NCBI RefSeq assembly: GCF_000714715.1
Contig: NZ_JMFO01000011.1
Coordinates: forward strand, 26,254 to 90,253
Source: Candidatus Magnetobacterium casense
Lineage (GTDB): Bacteria; Nitrospirota; Thermodesulfovibrionia; Thermodesulfovibrionales; Magnetobacteriaceae
Direction of reading: 5' to 3'
DNA length: 64,000 nucleotides
The position numbers were made by a program, and so were the translations under genes. Under the pieces are notes generated by a model. That model saw nothing but the letters and a program-made list of their open reading frames with translations. It had not been told where the DNA came from and searched no databases. This document shows positions 9,370 to 17,326 of the stretch, one piece after another (position 1 is the stretch's first letter; each line of letters opens with the position of its first letter).

Positions 9370-9846
9370 CTATCTTTCTACCGGGTTGCCTGCTTTTATC
9401 CAGTCAGCCATTTTCATGGTTACGGCTGTTACATCGGTAAATCCTACGTCCTGGAGGGCCTTTGCGGTTAACACTGCCCTGCCGCCAAGTGCGCAGTAGG
9501 TGTAGATTTTTAGAGAGGTATTGGTCTTGTCGGGGAAACCCGCCACTGCCTTCCATATCTTGAACTCAGCCAGACCTCTTGGGATGTTTGTGGCTCCAGG
9601 GATAAATCCGGACTTATATTCCTCCGGCTCTCTGACGTCAATGATGATCGCATCACCCTTGTTTTCAACCACCTTCTTAAATGCCTCCATATCGACGGTC
9701 TTAACTGAGGATTTGGTCTTACCGATAACCTCATCAACTGAGGCCGGCCACCCCTTGGCGGGCTTTGCATCCTCTGCAAAGACCTGACCTGAAAGGCCAA
9801 GCATAAAGATACTCATCAACGCTACCACGAATAACTTAACTCTCAT
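9370..9846 (-). CDS. Periplasmic rhodanese-domain protein
   Basis: This 158-residue protein has a clear Sec signal peptide (MRVKLFVVALMSIFMLGLSGQVFA), so it acts in the periplasm. A single rhodanese domain follows, with IIIDVREPEEYKSGFIPGATNIP and the active-site loop TYCALGGRA, whose cysteine would carry persulfide sulfur. Rhodaneses of this type move sulfane sulfur or act as redox sensors. The gene stands alone between the liv pair and a STAS gene. The sulfur-relay genes near 54 kb hint at sulfur metabolism in this organism, but no direct link is visible. Confidence 0.9.
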   Translation of the reverse strand: MRVKLFVVALMSIFMLGLSGQVFAEDAKPAKGWPASVDEVIGKTKSSVKTVDMEAFKKVVENKGDAIIIDVREPEEYKSGFIPGATNIPRGLAEFKIWKAVAGFPDKTNTSLKIYTYCALGGRAVLTAKALQDVGFTDVTAVTMKMADWIKAGNPVER

Positions 9847-9922
9847 GTTTCTTCCTCCGTACTGCTTTTTTATATTACCTCAAAAAAAGGCGGCCTTTAA
9901 AACCCCATGGTATAATTAAAGT

Positions 9923-10198
9923 CTACTCGTTTATTTCAAACAAATCCAGTGTGTCGGACAACATCAGGACGTCTTTCATCACCCTGCTTGGCTTTCGGAT
10001 GATCACCTTTGGGAGGTTGTTGTCGTTGACAAACTTAGAGATGGCCAACAGGCAATCCAGCCCCTCCGGTTCAATGACCCTGACCTCCGAGGCATCTATG
10101 AGGACGGCGCTGCGGTGCTTTATTTTCTCCCTGACGATGTCATAAGCCGCCTCGGCTGCTTCTATGTCCAATGTTGATGGCAATGCTATCTTTAACAT
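9923..10198 (-). CDS. Stand-alone STAS-domain protein
   Basis: This 91-residue protein resembles single STAS domains of the MlaB or anti-sigma-antagonist kind: VLIDASEVRVIEPEGLDCLLAISKFV gives the strand-helix core. The usual phosphorylatable DSSG serine is replaced by EPEG, so classic partner-switch phosphorylation at that site is unlikely. No Mla transporter genes adjoin it. A lipid-transport or regulatory adaptor role is possible. Confidence 0.75.
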   Translation of the reverse strand: MLKIALPSTLDIEAAEAAYDIVREKIKHRSAVLIDASEVRVIEPEGLDCLLAISKFVNDNNLPKVIIRKPSRVMKDVLMLSDTLDLFEINE

Positions 10199-10273
10199 TT
10201 GAGATTTCGCACAATACTCCCACGAGCTCTATAGTAATGACATCAGGTATTTTTTGTCAATATTATTTTTGCT

Positions 10274-10303
10274 TTGAATTATATTGTCAGTTGTTGTTAT
10301 AAT
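10274..10303 (+). promoter_or_regulatory. Sigma70-type promoter for the nuclease-xer-surE-pcm operon
   Basis: TTGAAT (10274-10279) and a perfect TATAAT (10298-10303) are separated by 18 bases. The predicted start point lies about 50 bases before the first ATG of the operon at 10360. Confidence 0.6.
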
Positions 10304-10359
10304 TAGGTTTGGAATTATTTTAACGTGAAAGGTTATAAACGGGTATAGAATAGCATAAA

Positions 10360-11133
10360 ATGATAAAAAATACGTTCAGTGTATTTGACGGCATAGGGGA
10401 AGGTACGGAGAAGAGGCTGTGGAAAAAGGGAATTATGACATGGGAGGACTTTGTCAACGAGGAGACCATTCCCTTTGTCAGCCGGGAGAGGAAGTGCGAC
10501 ATCAATAAGAGTGTTGAGTCTTACACCAAGGGGCTGGAGGACGGTAACTGGTCGTTGTTTGCCCGGTGCATCAAGAGAAAGGAGCACTGGCGGTTTTTTG
10601 AGCTGTTTAAGAACGATGCCGTGTGTCTGGACATTGAGACCAACGGTCTGCCCAGGGACTGTGGCGGGTATATAACAGTGGTGGGGTTGTATGACGGTAC
10701 CAAGTATACGTCCCTGGTAAGTGGCAAGGGGTTGACGGAGACAAACCTCATCAAGGCGTTGTCGCCGTATAAGTATTTGATCACGTTTTACGGGGCGGTT
10801 TTTGACATCCCGTTTTTGCTCACGAGCTATCCAACGCTTAACCTTGAAATGCTGCACTACGATGTGTGTCTTGACTCCAGGCGGATCGGGATGCGCGGTG
10901 GGCTTAAGAAGTATGAGAAGTGTTTTGGTATCAACAGGGTTGACGAGGTAGATGGAATGAACGGTTTTGATGCCGTGAGGTTGTGGCACATGTATAAGCG
11001 TGGCGATAATGCCTCCCTGGAGACGCTTATCAAGTACAACCGTGAGGATACGGTAAACCTCCTGGTGGTGGCACAGTACGTCTACGACGAGCTGAAGCGT
11101 GCAACGGGCATCGGAGATTACTTGAAGCTATGA
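10360..11133 (+). CDS. YprB-like RNase H-fold exonuclease
   Basis: This 257-residue protein shows the DEDD-type exonuclease acidic motifs: CLDIETNGL (Exo I) near residue 89 and, at the end, YNREDTVNLLVVAQYV (Exo III). YGAVFDIPFL and YDVCLDSRRIGM lie between them. This matches the RNase H-like domain called YprB. The first 80 residues (FSVFDGIGEGTEKRLWKKGI) look helix-hairpin-helix-like and could bind nucleic acid. It is the first gene of a rightward operon, and its stop overlaps the recombinase ATG. The substrate is not known. Confidence 0.82.
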   Translation: MIKNTFSVFDGIGEGTEKRLWKKGIMTWEDFVNEETIPFVSRERKCDINKSVESYTKGLEDGNWSLFARCIKRKEHWRFFELFKNDAVCLDIETNGLPRDCGGYITVVGLYDGTKYTSLVSGKGLTETNLIKALSPYKYLITFYGAVFDIPFLLTSYPTLNLEMLHYDVCLDSRRIGMRGGLKKYEKCFGINRVDEVDGMNGFDAVRLWHMYKRGDNASLETLIKYNREDTVNLLVVAQYVYDELKRATGIGDYLKL

Positions 11134-12005
11134 ATGATGCACTGAAAAGGTTTCTGATATATCTGAGTGCCGAGCGGGGGCTTGCCGGCAATACTATTGA
11201 TGCCTACGGGACAGACCTGAGGCTGTTTTTTGCCTTCATTACGGCATGGCAAAAGACACCGGCAGACTTTAACCGTCAAGACATCATTGAGTACATACAC
11301 AGCCTGAGACAGAAGGGTTATTCCTACAGATCGATATGCAGGTTTATCGCTTCGGTGAGGTCTCTGTGCAAGTACCTGTTGATCGAACGAGTGCGGGTTG
11401 ATGACCCTGCGGAGAATCTGCACAGACCCAAGGGGTGGCAGCACCTGCCCAGGACGTTGAGTGTTGAGGCCGTTGTCGGGGTATTGAAAACGACGGTATC
11501 AAGCAAGTATGTTATGCGTGACATTGCGATGCTTGAGCTGATGTACGCATCGGGGTTGAGGGTCAGCGAGCTGGTGCTTGTAGAGATAGCCAATCTCCAG
11601 TTGGAGGCCGGCTTTATAAAGGTCAAGGGCAAGGGGTCGCGGGAGAGGCTGGTGCCGGTCAACGACAGGGCAAGACAGCGTATAATGGCTTATTGTAAGG
11701 ATATACGCCCAATTATTCTGAAAAAACGCATCAGTCCGTATCTGTTCTTAAGCAACAGGGGAAAGCCGTTGACACGACAGCGGTTCTGGCAGACGATCAA
11801 GGCATATGGCAAGGCGGCAGGAGTTGAGTTATCGCCTCATACGCTGCGGCACTGTTTTGCCACGCACCTGGTGGAGGGCGGGGCAGACCTGCGTTCGGTT
11901 CAGAGGATGCTCGGACACGCCGACATAACAACAACACAGATATACACCAAGGTCTCAACCGAACTTATCAGGAAGGAGTACAACGAATGTCATCCGCGGG
12001 CATAA
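11130..12005 (+). CDS. XerC/XerD-type tyrosine recombinase
   Basis: This 291-residue protein matches Xer in length. The N-terminal SAM-like domain runs to about residue 95 (LSAERGLAGNTIDAYGTDL), and the catalytic domain has the full set: Arg in ASGLRVSEL, Lys in VKGKGSRERLVP, HTLRHCFATHL, LGHADI, and the nucleophile Tyr in TTQIYTKVS. Xer recombinases resolve chromosome dimers at dif. The gene sits inside a housekeeping operon, with its start overlapping the nuclease gene, which favours a cellular Xer over a phage integrase. XerC and XerD cannot be told apart from this sequence alone. Confidence 0.92.
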   Translation: MNDALKRFLIYLSAERGLAGNTIDAYGTDLRLFFAFITAWQKTPADFNRQDIIEYIHSLRQKGYSYRSICRFIASVRSLCKYLLIERVRVDDPAENLHRPKGWQHLPRTLSVEAVVGVLKTTVSSKYVMRDIAMLELMYASGLRVSELVLVEIANLQLEAGFIKVKGKGSRERLVPVNDRARQRIMAYCKDIRPIILKKRISPYLFLSNRGKPLTRQRFWQTIKAYGKAAGVELSPHTLRHCFATHLVEGGADLRSVQRMLGHADITTTQIYTKVSTELIRKEYNECHPRA

Positions 12006-12017
12006 TTGGAGGCAGCT

Positions 12018-12788
12018 ATGGGTAAATCCACGGCCCCGCTGATCCTTGTCACCAACGACGATGGCGTAAGCTCTCCCGGGATCATAGCGCTTCATCGGGC
12101 GATGAAGGAGATAGCCGATTCGATCATTGTAGCCCCCGACAGGGAGAGGAGCGCTACCAGTCACTCACTGACCATGCACAGGCCGCTGCGGGTCAGCGAA
12201 GTGGGGCAGGACATCTACTGTGTAAATGGCACCCCTACTGATTGTGTGGCCGTGGCGGTACAGAAGGTGGTAGACAGACCTGCTGCGCTGCTGGTGTCTG
12301 GCATAAACATGGGAGGCAATCTGGGCGATGACATAACCTATTCCGGCACGGTGTCGGCGGCCATTGAGGGGACGATCATGGGTGTGACCTCGTTTGCCAT
12401 ATCGATGGTGGGAAGCGGTGGATATCACTTTGACACAGCCGCCTCATTTGCCGGTAAACTTGCCCGCATAATACTTGACAAGGGGCTGCCAAAGGACACG
12501 CTATTAAACGTAAACCTTCCCAATCTGCCGGAGGTCGATATCAAAGGGGTCAAGTTCACCAAGCAGGGCAAGAGGCTCTACATCGGCTCCATCCATGAGA
12601 CATTTGACCCCTGGGGACGCAGACACTACTGGATTGGTGGCGGCACGCCCTCCTGGGAGGACGACATCAACACCGATTACCTGGCCGTGGAGTCCGGTTA
12701 TATCTCCATTACCCCCATACACCTGGACCTGACCAACTACGAGGCCCTGGACTGTCTCAGAAGGCAGTGGAGGGAGGTCTTTGATTAG
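12018..12788 (+). CDS. surE: 5'/3'-nucleotidase SurE
   Basis: SurE dephosphorylates nucleoside monophosphates in stationary-phase survival. The 256-residue protein has the metal-binding VTNDDGVSSPGI, APDRERSATSHSLT, CVNGTPTDCV and the asparagine-containing SGINMGGNLGDDITYSGT. I place the start at ATG 12018, 5 bases after a GGAGG; upstream in-frame TTG codons are less likely. Its end overlaps pcm by 8 bases, the classic surE-pcm arrangement. Confidence 0.96.
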   Translation: MGKSTAPLILVTNDDGVSSPGIIALHRAMKEIADSIIVAPDRERSATSHSLTMHRPLRVSEVGQDIYCVNGTPTDCVAVAVQKVVDRPAALLVSGINMGGNLGDDITYSGTVSAAIEGTIMGVTSFAISMVGSGGYHFDTAASFAGKLARIILDKGLPKDTLLNVNLPNLPEVDIKGVKFTKQGKRLYIGSIHETFDPWGRRHYWIGGGTPSWEDDINTDYLAVESGYISITPIHLDLTNYEALDCLRRQWREVFD

Positions 12789-13431
12789 TACCTCATTTGA
12801 CGACAGACGCAGGGCCATGGTTGATACCCAGATCGTGGCACGCGGGGTAAGGGATGCCCGTGTCCTTGAGGCCATGTCTAGGGTACCGAGGCACCTGTTT
12901 GTCGGAGACGACATAGTTGAACGGGCATACCACGACATGGCCCTGGATATAGGGATGGGGCAGACGATATCTCAGCCCTATATGGTGGCAGTTATGACGG
13001 AGCTGCTGGAGCTTGACCCTACACTGAAGGTGCTTGAAATTGGCACCGGTTCGGGGTATCAGAGTGCCATCCTTGCGGAGCTTGCAAGGGAGGTCTGCAC
13101 GATTGAGCGGATCGATTCCCACACGGAACGGGCACGAAACAGATTGCACGACCTGGGATATGACAACATCAGGTTCAGGACAGCAGATGGCACCCTTGGT
13201 TGGGTCGAGGAGGCACCCTTTGACCGCATACTGATAACGGCTGCCGCACCGGATATCCCACAGCCGCTTATTGAGCAACTGGCTGATGGCGGCATTGCCC
13301 TTGCTCCGGTTGGACAGCGCCATACGCAGCAGTTATTAAAGCTCAAAAAGTCAGGTAAAGACTTCACTAAGGAGTCTCACGTATTGTGCGTATTTGTACC
13401 ACTTATAGGACAGTACGGCTGGCATGAGTGA
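12781..13431 (+). CDS. pcm: Protein-L-isoaspartate O-methyltransferase
   Basis: Pcm methylates L-isoaspartyl residues with S-adenosylmethionine to start repair of aged proteins. The 216-residue protein has RVPRHLFV, the substrate segment GQTISQPYMVA, and the SAM-binding motif VLEIGTGSGYQSAIL. These are followed by ILITAAAPDIPQPLIEQL and GGIALAPVG. The start appears to be TTG 12781, with GGGAGG just upstream inside surE; ATG 12817 is the alternative but would truncate the N-terminal helix. Translational coupling to surE is likely. Confidence 0.95.
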   Translation: MISTSFDDRRRAMVDTQIVARGVRDARVLEAMSRVPRHLFVGDDIVERAYHDMALDIGMGQTISQPYMVAVMTELLELDPTLKVLEIGTGSGYQSAILAELAREVCTIERIDSHTERARNRLHDLGYDNIRFRTADGTLGWVEEAPFDRILITAAAPDIPQPLIEQLADGGIALAPVGQRHTQQLLKLKKSGKDFTKESHVLCVFVPLIGQYGWHE

Positions 13432-13448
13432 GGGCAGAGCTTCAGGCT

Positions 13449-13573
13449 TTACGACTGGTTTGTTGCGGTGTTTATCTGATTTATCTCCCTAAAGTTGAGA
13501 ATGTCGAGATACAACCAATCCCTGAAGGCAAGCGTGTAGAGTCCTTTCTTGCTTGCATAATTGACGACATGAT
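13449..13573 (-). pseudogene. C-terminal fragment of a DUF3782/PD-(D/E)XK-like protein, cut off by a MITE-like element
   Basis: The leftward frame ending at 13449 encodes VVNYASKKGLYTLAFRDW, then LYLDILNFREIN and a stop. This closely parallels IIKFAARKGLCVVAYRNW and EYLDILNFDDIK in the fragment at 16680-16958. The coding similarity stops where the mobile-element inverted repeat begins at 13574. No start or N-terminal portion is present beyond the element. It is read as a dead remnant; the family name is tentative. Confidence 0.65.
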
Positions 13574-13755
13574 GCATCCTCTTAAAAAAGCATGGTAAAA
13601 TGGGGTCAAGGGGACTTCTTTCCGGCCGGGGCGCCTCACCCCTCCCCTTGCGGGGGGTTCTGAAGGGGGGCGGAGGGGGTGAGGCACCCCTGCCACAAAC
13701 CGCCCCTTTCTTTCTTGCCTTAAAGTATAGTTACCATGAAATATAAAGAGGATAC
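13574..13755. mobile_element. MITE-like element, GTATCCTCTT family, copy 1 (182 bp)
   Basis: The left end GCATCCTCTT and right end AAGAGGATAC form an imperfect terminal inverted repeat, extended by ATGGTAA near the left and TTACCAT near the right. The GC-rich interior contains a long palindrome. The same block occurs in reverse orientation at 56056-56230 and as partial copies near 26.3, 28.6 and 33.6 kb. No transposase is encoded. Flanking bases give no clear target duplication here, which suggests an older insertion. Confidence 0.8.
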
Positions 13756-13808
13756 GAAGATACGTTATTTTATTGTATTACATATAAGTGATATGCTAAT
13801 ATATTGTT

Positions 13809-14861
13809 ATGAATGCAGAGACGGAGATGAAAGAGGCTTACCTATATAACAAGTTGCCTGACGGCAGGGTGGAGTGTTTGTTATGTGCCCACAGGTGTGT
13901 TATTGCCCAGGGCAGGCGCGGGTTGTGCGGGGTCAGGGAGAATCGCCAGGCAATGCTCTACAGCCTCGTCTACGGTAAGCTCGCCACCGCACACATAGAC
14001 CCCATCGAAAAGAAACCGCTCTATCACTTTCATCCCGCTTCCACGACCTTTTCCATTGCCACGGTGGGATGCAACTTCCGGTGTCTGCACTGTCAGAACG
14101 CCGACCTCTCTCAGTATCCAAGGAGTTTCAGGGAAGACTTCACGATCGTTGTAACCGGCAAGCACTCCTCTGCCTCGGAGGTGGTTGGTGCCGCACTCAG
14201 CACCGGGTGCAGGAGCATATCGTATACGTACTCGGAGCCGACGGTCTTTTTCGAGTTTGCCCTTGACTGTGCAAAGCTGGCCAGGGAGAAGGGGCTTAAA
14301 AACGTCTTTGTAAGCAACGGTTTCATGACGCCTGAGAGTGCTCAGACTCTCATTCCATATCTCGACGCCAACAACATCGACCTCAAGGGCGACGACAAGT
14401 TTTACCGAAAGGTCTGCGGCGGACGGATTGAGCCTGTAAAGGACACCATCAGGCAGATGGCAGAGGGGGGGGTATGGGTTGAGGTTACAACGTTAGTGAT
14501 CCCCGGGCACAACGACTCGAACTCTGTGCTGAGGTCGATAGCGGAGTTCATTGCCTCGGTGAGTCCGTCAATCCCCTGGCACGTGACAAGGTTTCATCCC
14601 ACCTACAAGATGATGGACAGGCCGTGGACGTCCGCCGATACCCTGGCAACGGCAAGGCAGATCGGCCTGGATGCCGGTTTAAAGTACGTCTATCAGGGCA
14701 ACGCCTACAGTGAAGGAACCGAGGACACCTGGTGTCCTTCCTGCAAGACGTCCTTGCTCAAAAGGCAGGGGTTTTTCGTCAGCGAAGATGTCTTACTTAG
14801 GGCTGAGGATGGCACTGGCCGCTGCCCGGTGTGTTCCACCAGGATAGACGGCGTCTGGTAG
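13809..14861 (+). CDS. amrS: AmmeMemoRadiSam-system radical SAM enzyme
   Basis: This 350-residue protein has the radical SAM cluster motif CNFRCLHC near residue 87, where three cysteines bind the 4Fe-4S cluster that cleaves SAM. It also has the family N-terminus CLLCAHRCVIAQGRRGLCGVR and the phrase DPIEKKPLYHFHP, diagnostic of AmrS and close pyruvate-formate-lyase-activase relatives. The C-terminal CPSCKTS and CPVCSTRIDG pairs look like an extra metal knuckle. The AmrA and AmrB partners are not in the window. The gene end overlaps the convergent cobQ end by 69 bases. Confidence 0.93.
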   Translation: MNAETEMKEAYLYNKLPDGRVECLLCAHRCVIAQGRRGLCGVRENRQAMLYSLVYGKLATAHIDPIEKKPLYHFHPASTTFSIATVGCNFRCLHCQNADLSQYPRSFREDFTIVVTGKHSSASEVVGAALSTGCRSISYTYSEPTVFFEFALDCAKLAREKGLKNVFVSNGFMTPESAQTLIPYLDANNIDLKGDDKFYRKVCGGRIEPVKDTIRQMAEGGVWVEVTTLVIPGHNDSNSVLRSIAEFIASVSPSIPWHVTRFHPTYKMMDRPWTSADTLATARQIGLDAGLKYVYQGNAYSEGTEDTWCPSCKTSLLKRQGFFVSEDVLLRAEDGTGRCPVCSTRIDGVW

Positions 14862-16388
14862 AGGGTTCAGGTCTGTGATTCTGCAGATAGCCTCCATGTC
14901 CAGGTGTGTCTTGACAACTCCTGCCAGGGAGTCGAGGGAGTCTAACATTACCTGGTGGTAGTTGACAGAGGTCTCCAGTGGCGGCAGGGAGCGTTTCTCT
15001 CTGAGGGCGTTGACAAGTGCCCTGCGGAAGGCGTCGTTGTCAAAGATGCCATGCAGGTACGTGCCCCAGACGTTGCCGTTTGAGGAGCCATCGGCATAGC
15101 GATGTGTGCCATCAAGGGGGCTGACGTCAAACAGCTCTATCCGGCCTTGTGACTCTCCCATGTGGATTTCGTACCCTTGCAGGTTGGAGAGATGATCAGC
15201 GGCAGTGTTTGTGACATGCCAGTCCAACCAGGGTGCCTTGCGCAGGTTAGCCCTGACCCTGCGGGTGGTCTTTGTCCGGTCAAAGGTGGTGCAGATATCG
15301 AGCAAACCCAGGCCCTCCACCTCTTTGACGTGACTCTCTACGCAGTAGGGGTCGCTCAATAGCCTGCCAAGCATCTGATATCCGCCGCAGATACCGGCAA
15401 TGGGGATGCCCCTCAGTGCGGCCTCCTTTAACACCGCCTCAAGTCCGTTGGCCCTCAGGGACAGGAGATCGCTTACGGTGTTCTTGCTGCCTGGAATTAT
15501 GATTAGGTCGGAGTTCAACAGTTCCTGCTGCCCAAGCGTGTACGACAACTCCACATCAGGCTCGTACAGGAAGGGGTCGAAGTCCGTGAAGTTGGAGATG
15601 TACCTGAGCCTCAGCACCCGCACCTTGATGGGTCTGTCGCTGCATGTATCCTTGTAACGTTTGTATGAGTCTATGGCAAGGCCGTCTTCTTCGGGCAGTC
15701 TGAGGTTGCCCACGTAGGGCAGGACGCCCAGGACGGGGATGCCCGTCTTTGCAGAGAGCATGTCGATGCCACTGGTAAGGATGTCCAAATCGCCTCGGAA
15801 CTTGTTGATGATAAAGCCCTTGATTCTGTGTGCATCCTCCGGTATCAACGCAACGGTGCCATAGAGCGACGCAAAGACCCCCCCTCTGTCGATATCCCCC
15901 ACGAGCAGGACGGGGGCGTTGGTGTGCCGTGCCACAGCCATGTTGACGATCTCCACGTCTGAGAGATTGATTTCGGCAGGACTTCCGGCACCCTCGATGA
16001 TGATCAGGTCGTACTGTGCGCTGAGTCTCTCAAGTGCGACCTCGACATATGGCCAGGCACTGTCCCGGAAGCGGTAGTACTCCTGTGCGGACATGTTGGC
16101 GTGTACCTTGCCCAGAAGAATGACCTGAGAGCCGCTCTCCCCGGAGGCCTTGAGCAGGATCGGATTGAGATAAATGGACGGCTCGATCCCCGCAGCCTGC
16201 GCCTGGAGGGCCTGTGCCCTTCCAATCTCCCCACCCTCGATGGTGATGTAGGAGTTAAGCGCCATGTTCTGGGCCTTAAACGGTGCCACCCTTACCCCAC
16301 TCTGTTTAAATATCCTGCACAGGGCGGCAACAAGCAGACTCTTGCCCACCCCCGAACCTGTACCCTGTATCATCAGAAACTTACTCAT
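14793..16388 (-). CDS. cobQ: Cobyric acid synthase
   Basis: CobQ amidates four side chains of adenosylcobyrinic acid a,c-diamide using glutamine and ATP in cobalamin synthesis. The 531-residue protein begins with the ATP-binding MIQGTGSGVGKS followed by PFKAQNMALNS. The GATase half has IIPGSKNTVSD, the nucleophile Cys in GICGGYQMLG, and the partner His in GTYLHGIFDN. It is somewhat longer than the usual 490-510 residues, and the extra C-terminal tail is the part that overlaps amrS. No other cob genes are present here, but a cobalamin-type radical SAM gene lies at 60.9 kb. Confidence 0.95.
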   Translation of the reverse strand: MSKFLMIQGTGSGVGKSLLVAALCRIFKQSGVRVAPFKAQNMALNSYITIEGGEIGRAQALQAQAAGIEPSIYLNPILLKASGESGSQVILLGKVHANMSAQEYYRFRDSAWPYVEVALERLSAQYDLIIIEGAGSPAEINLSDVEIVNMAVARHTNAPVLLVGDIDRGGVFASLYGTVALIPEDAHRIKGFIINKFRGDLDILTSGIDMLSAKTGIPVLGVLPYVGNLRLPEEDGLAIDSYKRYKDTCSDRPIKVRVLRLRYISNFTDFDPFLYEPDVELSYTLGQQELLNSDLIIIPGSKNTVSDLLSLRANGLEAVLKEAALRGIPIAGICGGYQMLGRLLSDPYCVESHVKEVEGLGLLDICTTFDRTKTTRRVRANLRKAPWLDWHVTNTAADHLSNLQGYEIHMGESQGRIELFDVSPLDGTHRYADGSSNGNVWGTYLHGIFDNDAFRRALVNALREKRSLPPLETSVNYHQVMLDSLDSLAGVVKTHLDMEAICRITDLNPLPDAVYPGGTHRAAASAILSPK

Positions 16389-16395
16389 AAATTTG

Positions 16396-16460
16396 GTATC
16401 CTCTTAACAAGCATGGTAAATATTTTGTACCTTTTTTATATTTCTATGGTAACTATACTG
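16396..16460. repeat. Rearranged end fragments of the GTATCCTCTT MITE-like family
   Basis: GTATCCTCTTAACAAGCATGGTAAA matches one element end, and ATATTTCTATGGTAACTATAC 30 bases later matches the other end, but both face the same way, so this is a scrambled or deleted copy. It lies just before cobQ, and its AAGAGGATACC supplies the only purine-rich sequence near the cobQ ATG. Confidence 0.6.
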
Positions 16461-16630
16461 AGCAAGGTGATTGAGTATTTTACAACCCTCTGATTCTTTA
16501 CACTTTGAACATTCAGTTGTTAAAAAACTTGTTCTATGACCTTTGAAAGTATATATTTTAAGGCAAGCAGGAACAGCAGGGGCGGGTGCAACCCGCATAA
16601 TCAAATCGCTCCTTAAAGTCGCCAGGCCGT

Positions 16631-16657
16631 TAAATCGTGGTTCAGACATCTTTAATG
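16631..16657. repeat. Half copy of the TGGTTCAGACA palindromic repeat
   Basis: The sequence CGTTAAATCGTGGTTCAGACATCTTTAAT is identical to the right arm of the palindromic repeat at 31280-31388. No left arm is found here. Confidence 0.7.
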
Positions 16658-16679
16658 CTTAAGTCAATAGTATTAGGGG

Positions 16680-16958
16680 CTAGGGGAGGATGGCTGGAAG
16701 GTTCCCTTGCCTTGCCTTTATATCGTCGAAGTTGAGTATGTCGAGGTACTCCCAATTTCTGTATGCAACGACGCAGAGTCCCTTTCTGGCTGCGAATTTG
16801 ATAATTTCATCCTCAACGACGACACTGGCAAGCATGGGGATTATCTGTCTGCCTTTGCACTTCTCGAAAAAGGTCGGCAGTGTTTTTGTCTTGGCCAGTA
16901 TCTTCATGACATATCGTCCATCCGGTTTGGATTTTACCTCTCTATCTTTTCTCTCACT
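16680..16958 (-). pseudogene. 5'-truncated DUF3782/PD-(D/E)XK-like gene fragment
   Basis: The leftward frame is open from about 16958 and reads through REVKSKPDGRY, MKILAKTKTLPTFFEKCKG, then VVVEDEIIKFAARKGLCVVA and YLDILNFDDIK. It could start at ATG 16907 (75 residues), but coding-like sequence continues upstream to a stop, so the true N-terminus is missing. A homologous C-terminal fragment lies at 13449-13573, about 3 kb away, with amrS and cobQ in between. The assignment to the DUF3782 nuclease-like group is from memory of its C-terminal pattern and is tentative. Confidence 0.55.
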
Positions 16959-17039
16959 CTATACTCTCTATGATAGCATGTATGACAGCCCTTTGGCAAC
17001 GGCGACTACCCGCTGCAATAAAAAAATCTCATAGGCCCA

Positions 17040-17070
17040 TTGACAATTGCATTAGATATAGTGCTATACT
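17040..17070 (+). promoter_or_regulatory. Sigma70-type promoter upstream of the first mosaic surface protein
   Basis: A perfect TTGACA (17040-17045) and TATACT (17065-17070) are separated by 19 bases. The region from here to 17327 contains a short GCCAGA/TCTGGC hairpin near 17110 and a 31-codon ORF at 17076 that I do not regard as a gene. It would give a leader of about 250 bases. Confidence 0.55.
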
Positions 17071-17326
17071 AGCCTATGTTTAAACTTAACGTACCTGAGG
17101 AGAAAAATATAAGGGCCAGATCCTCTGGCACCCCTATTGCAAGCAAGCAAGCACATATAACGCATCCTTAATAGCCTGTTTCTTTATCACCAATCCTTCA
17201 ACTTCCGTCCTTATGTCTGCTTTTTTGCCGGGTGAATATTGCCTGATCGCTGCCTGTGGCTATTTCCTTGACTTTAGCCATTTAGCACGATCCGTTATTA
17301 GAATAAGCAGGCCGGTTTCACCGGTC

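Noticed and set aside
10333..10989. 218-codon minus-strand ORF opposite the YprB-like gene
   Set aside because: The plus-strand frame has the DEDD motifs, a promoter and operon overlap; the minus frame shows no domain and no ribosome site.
11130..12005. Integrase marking a genomic island
   Set aside because: The recombinase is embedded in a nuclease-surE-pcm operon with overlapping starts and no adjacent att site or cargo, so a housekeeping Xer is more likely.
16404..16649. 81-codon minus-strand ORF before cobQ
   Set aside because: It runs through element-end and palindromic-repeat sequence, has no ribosome site and no recognisable protein pattern.
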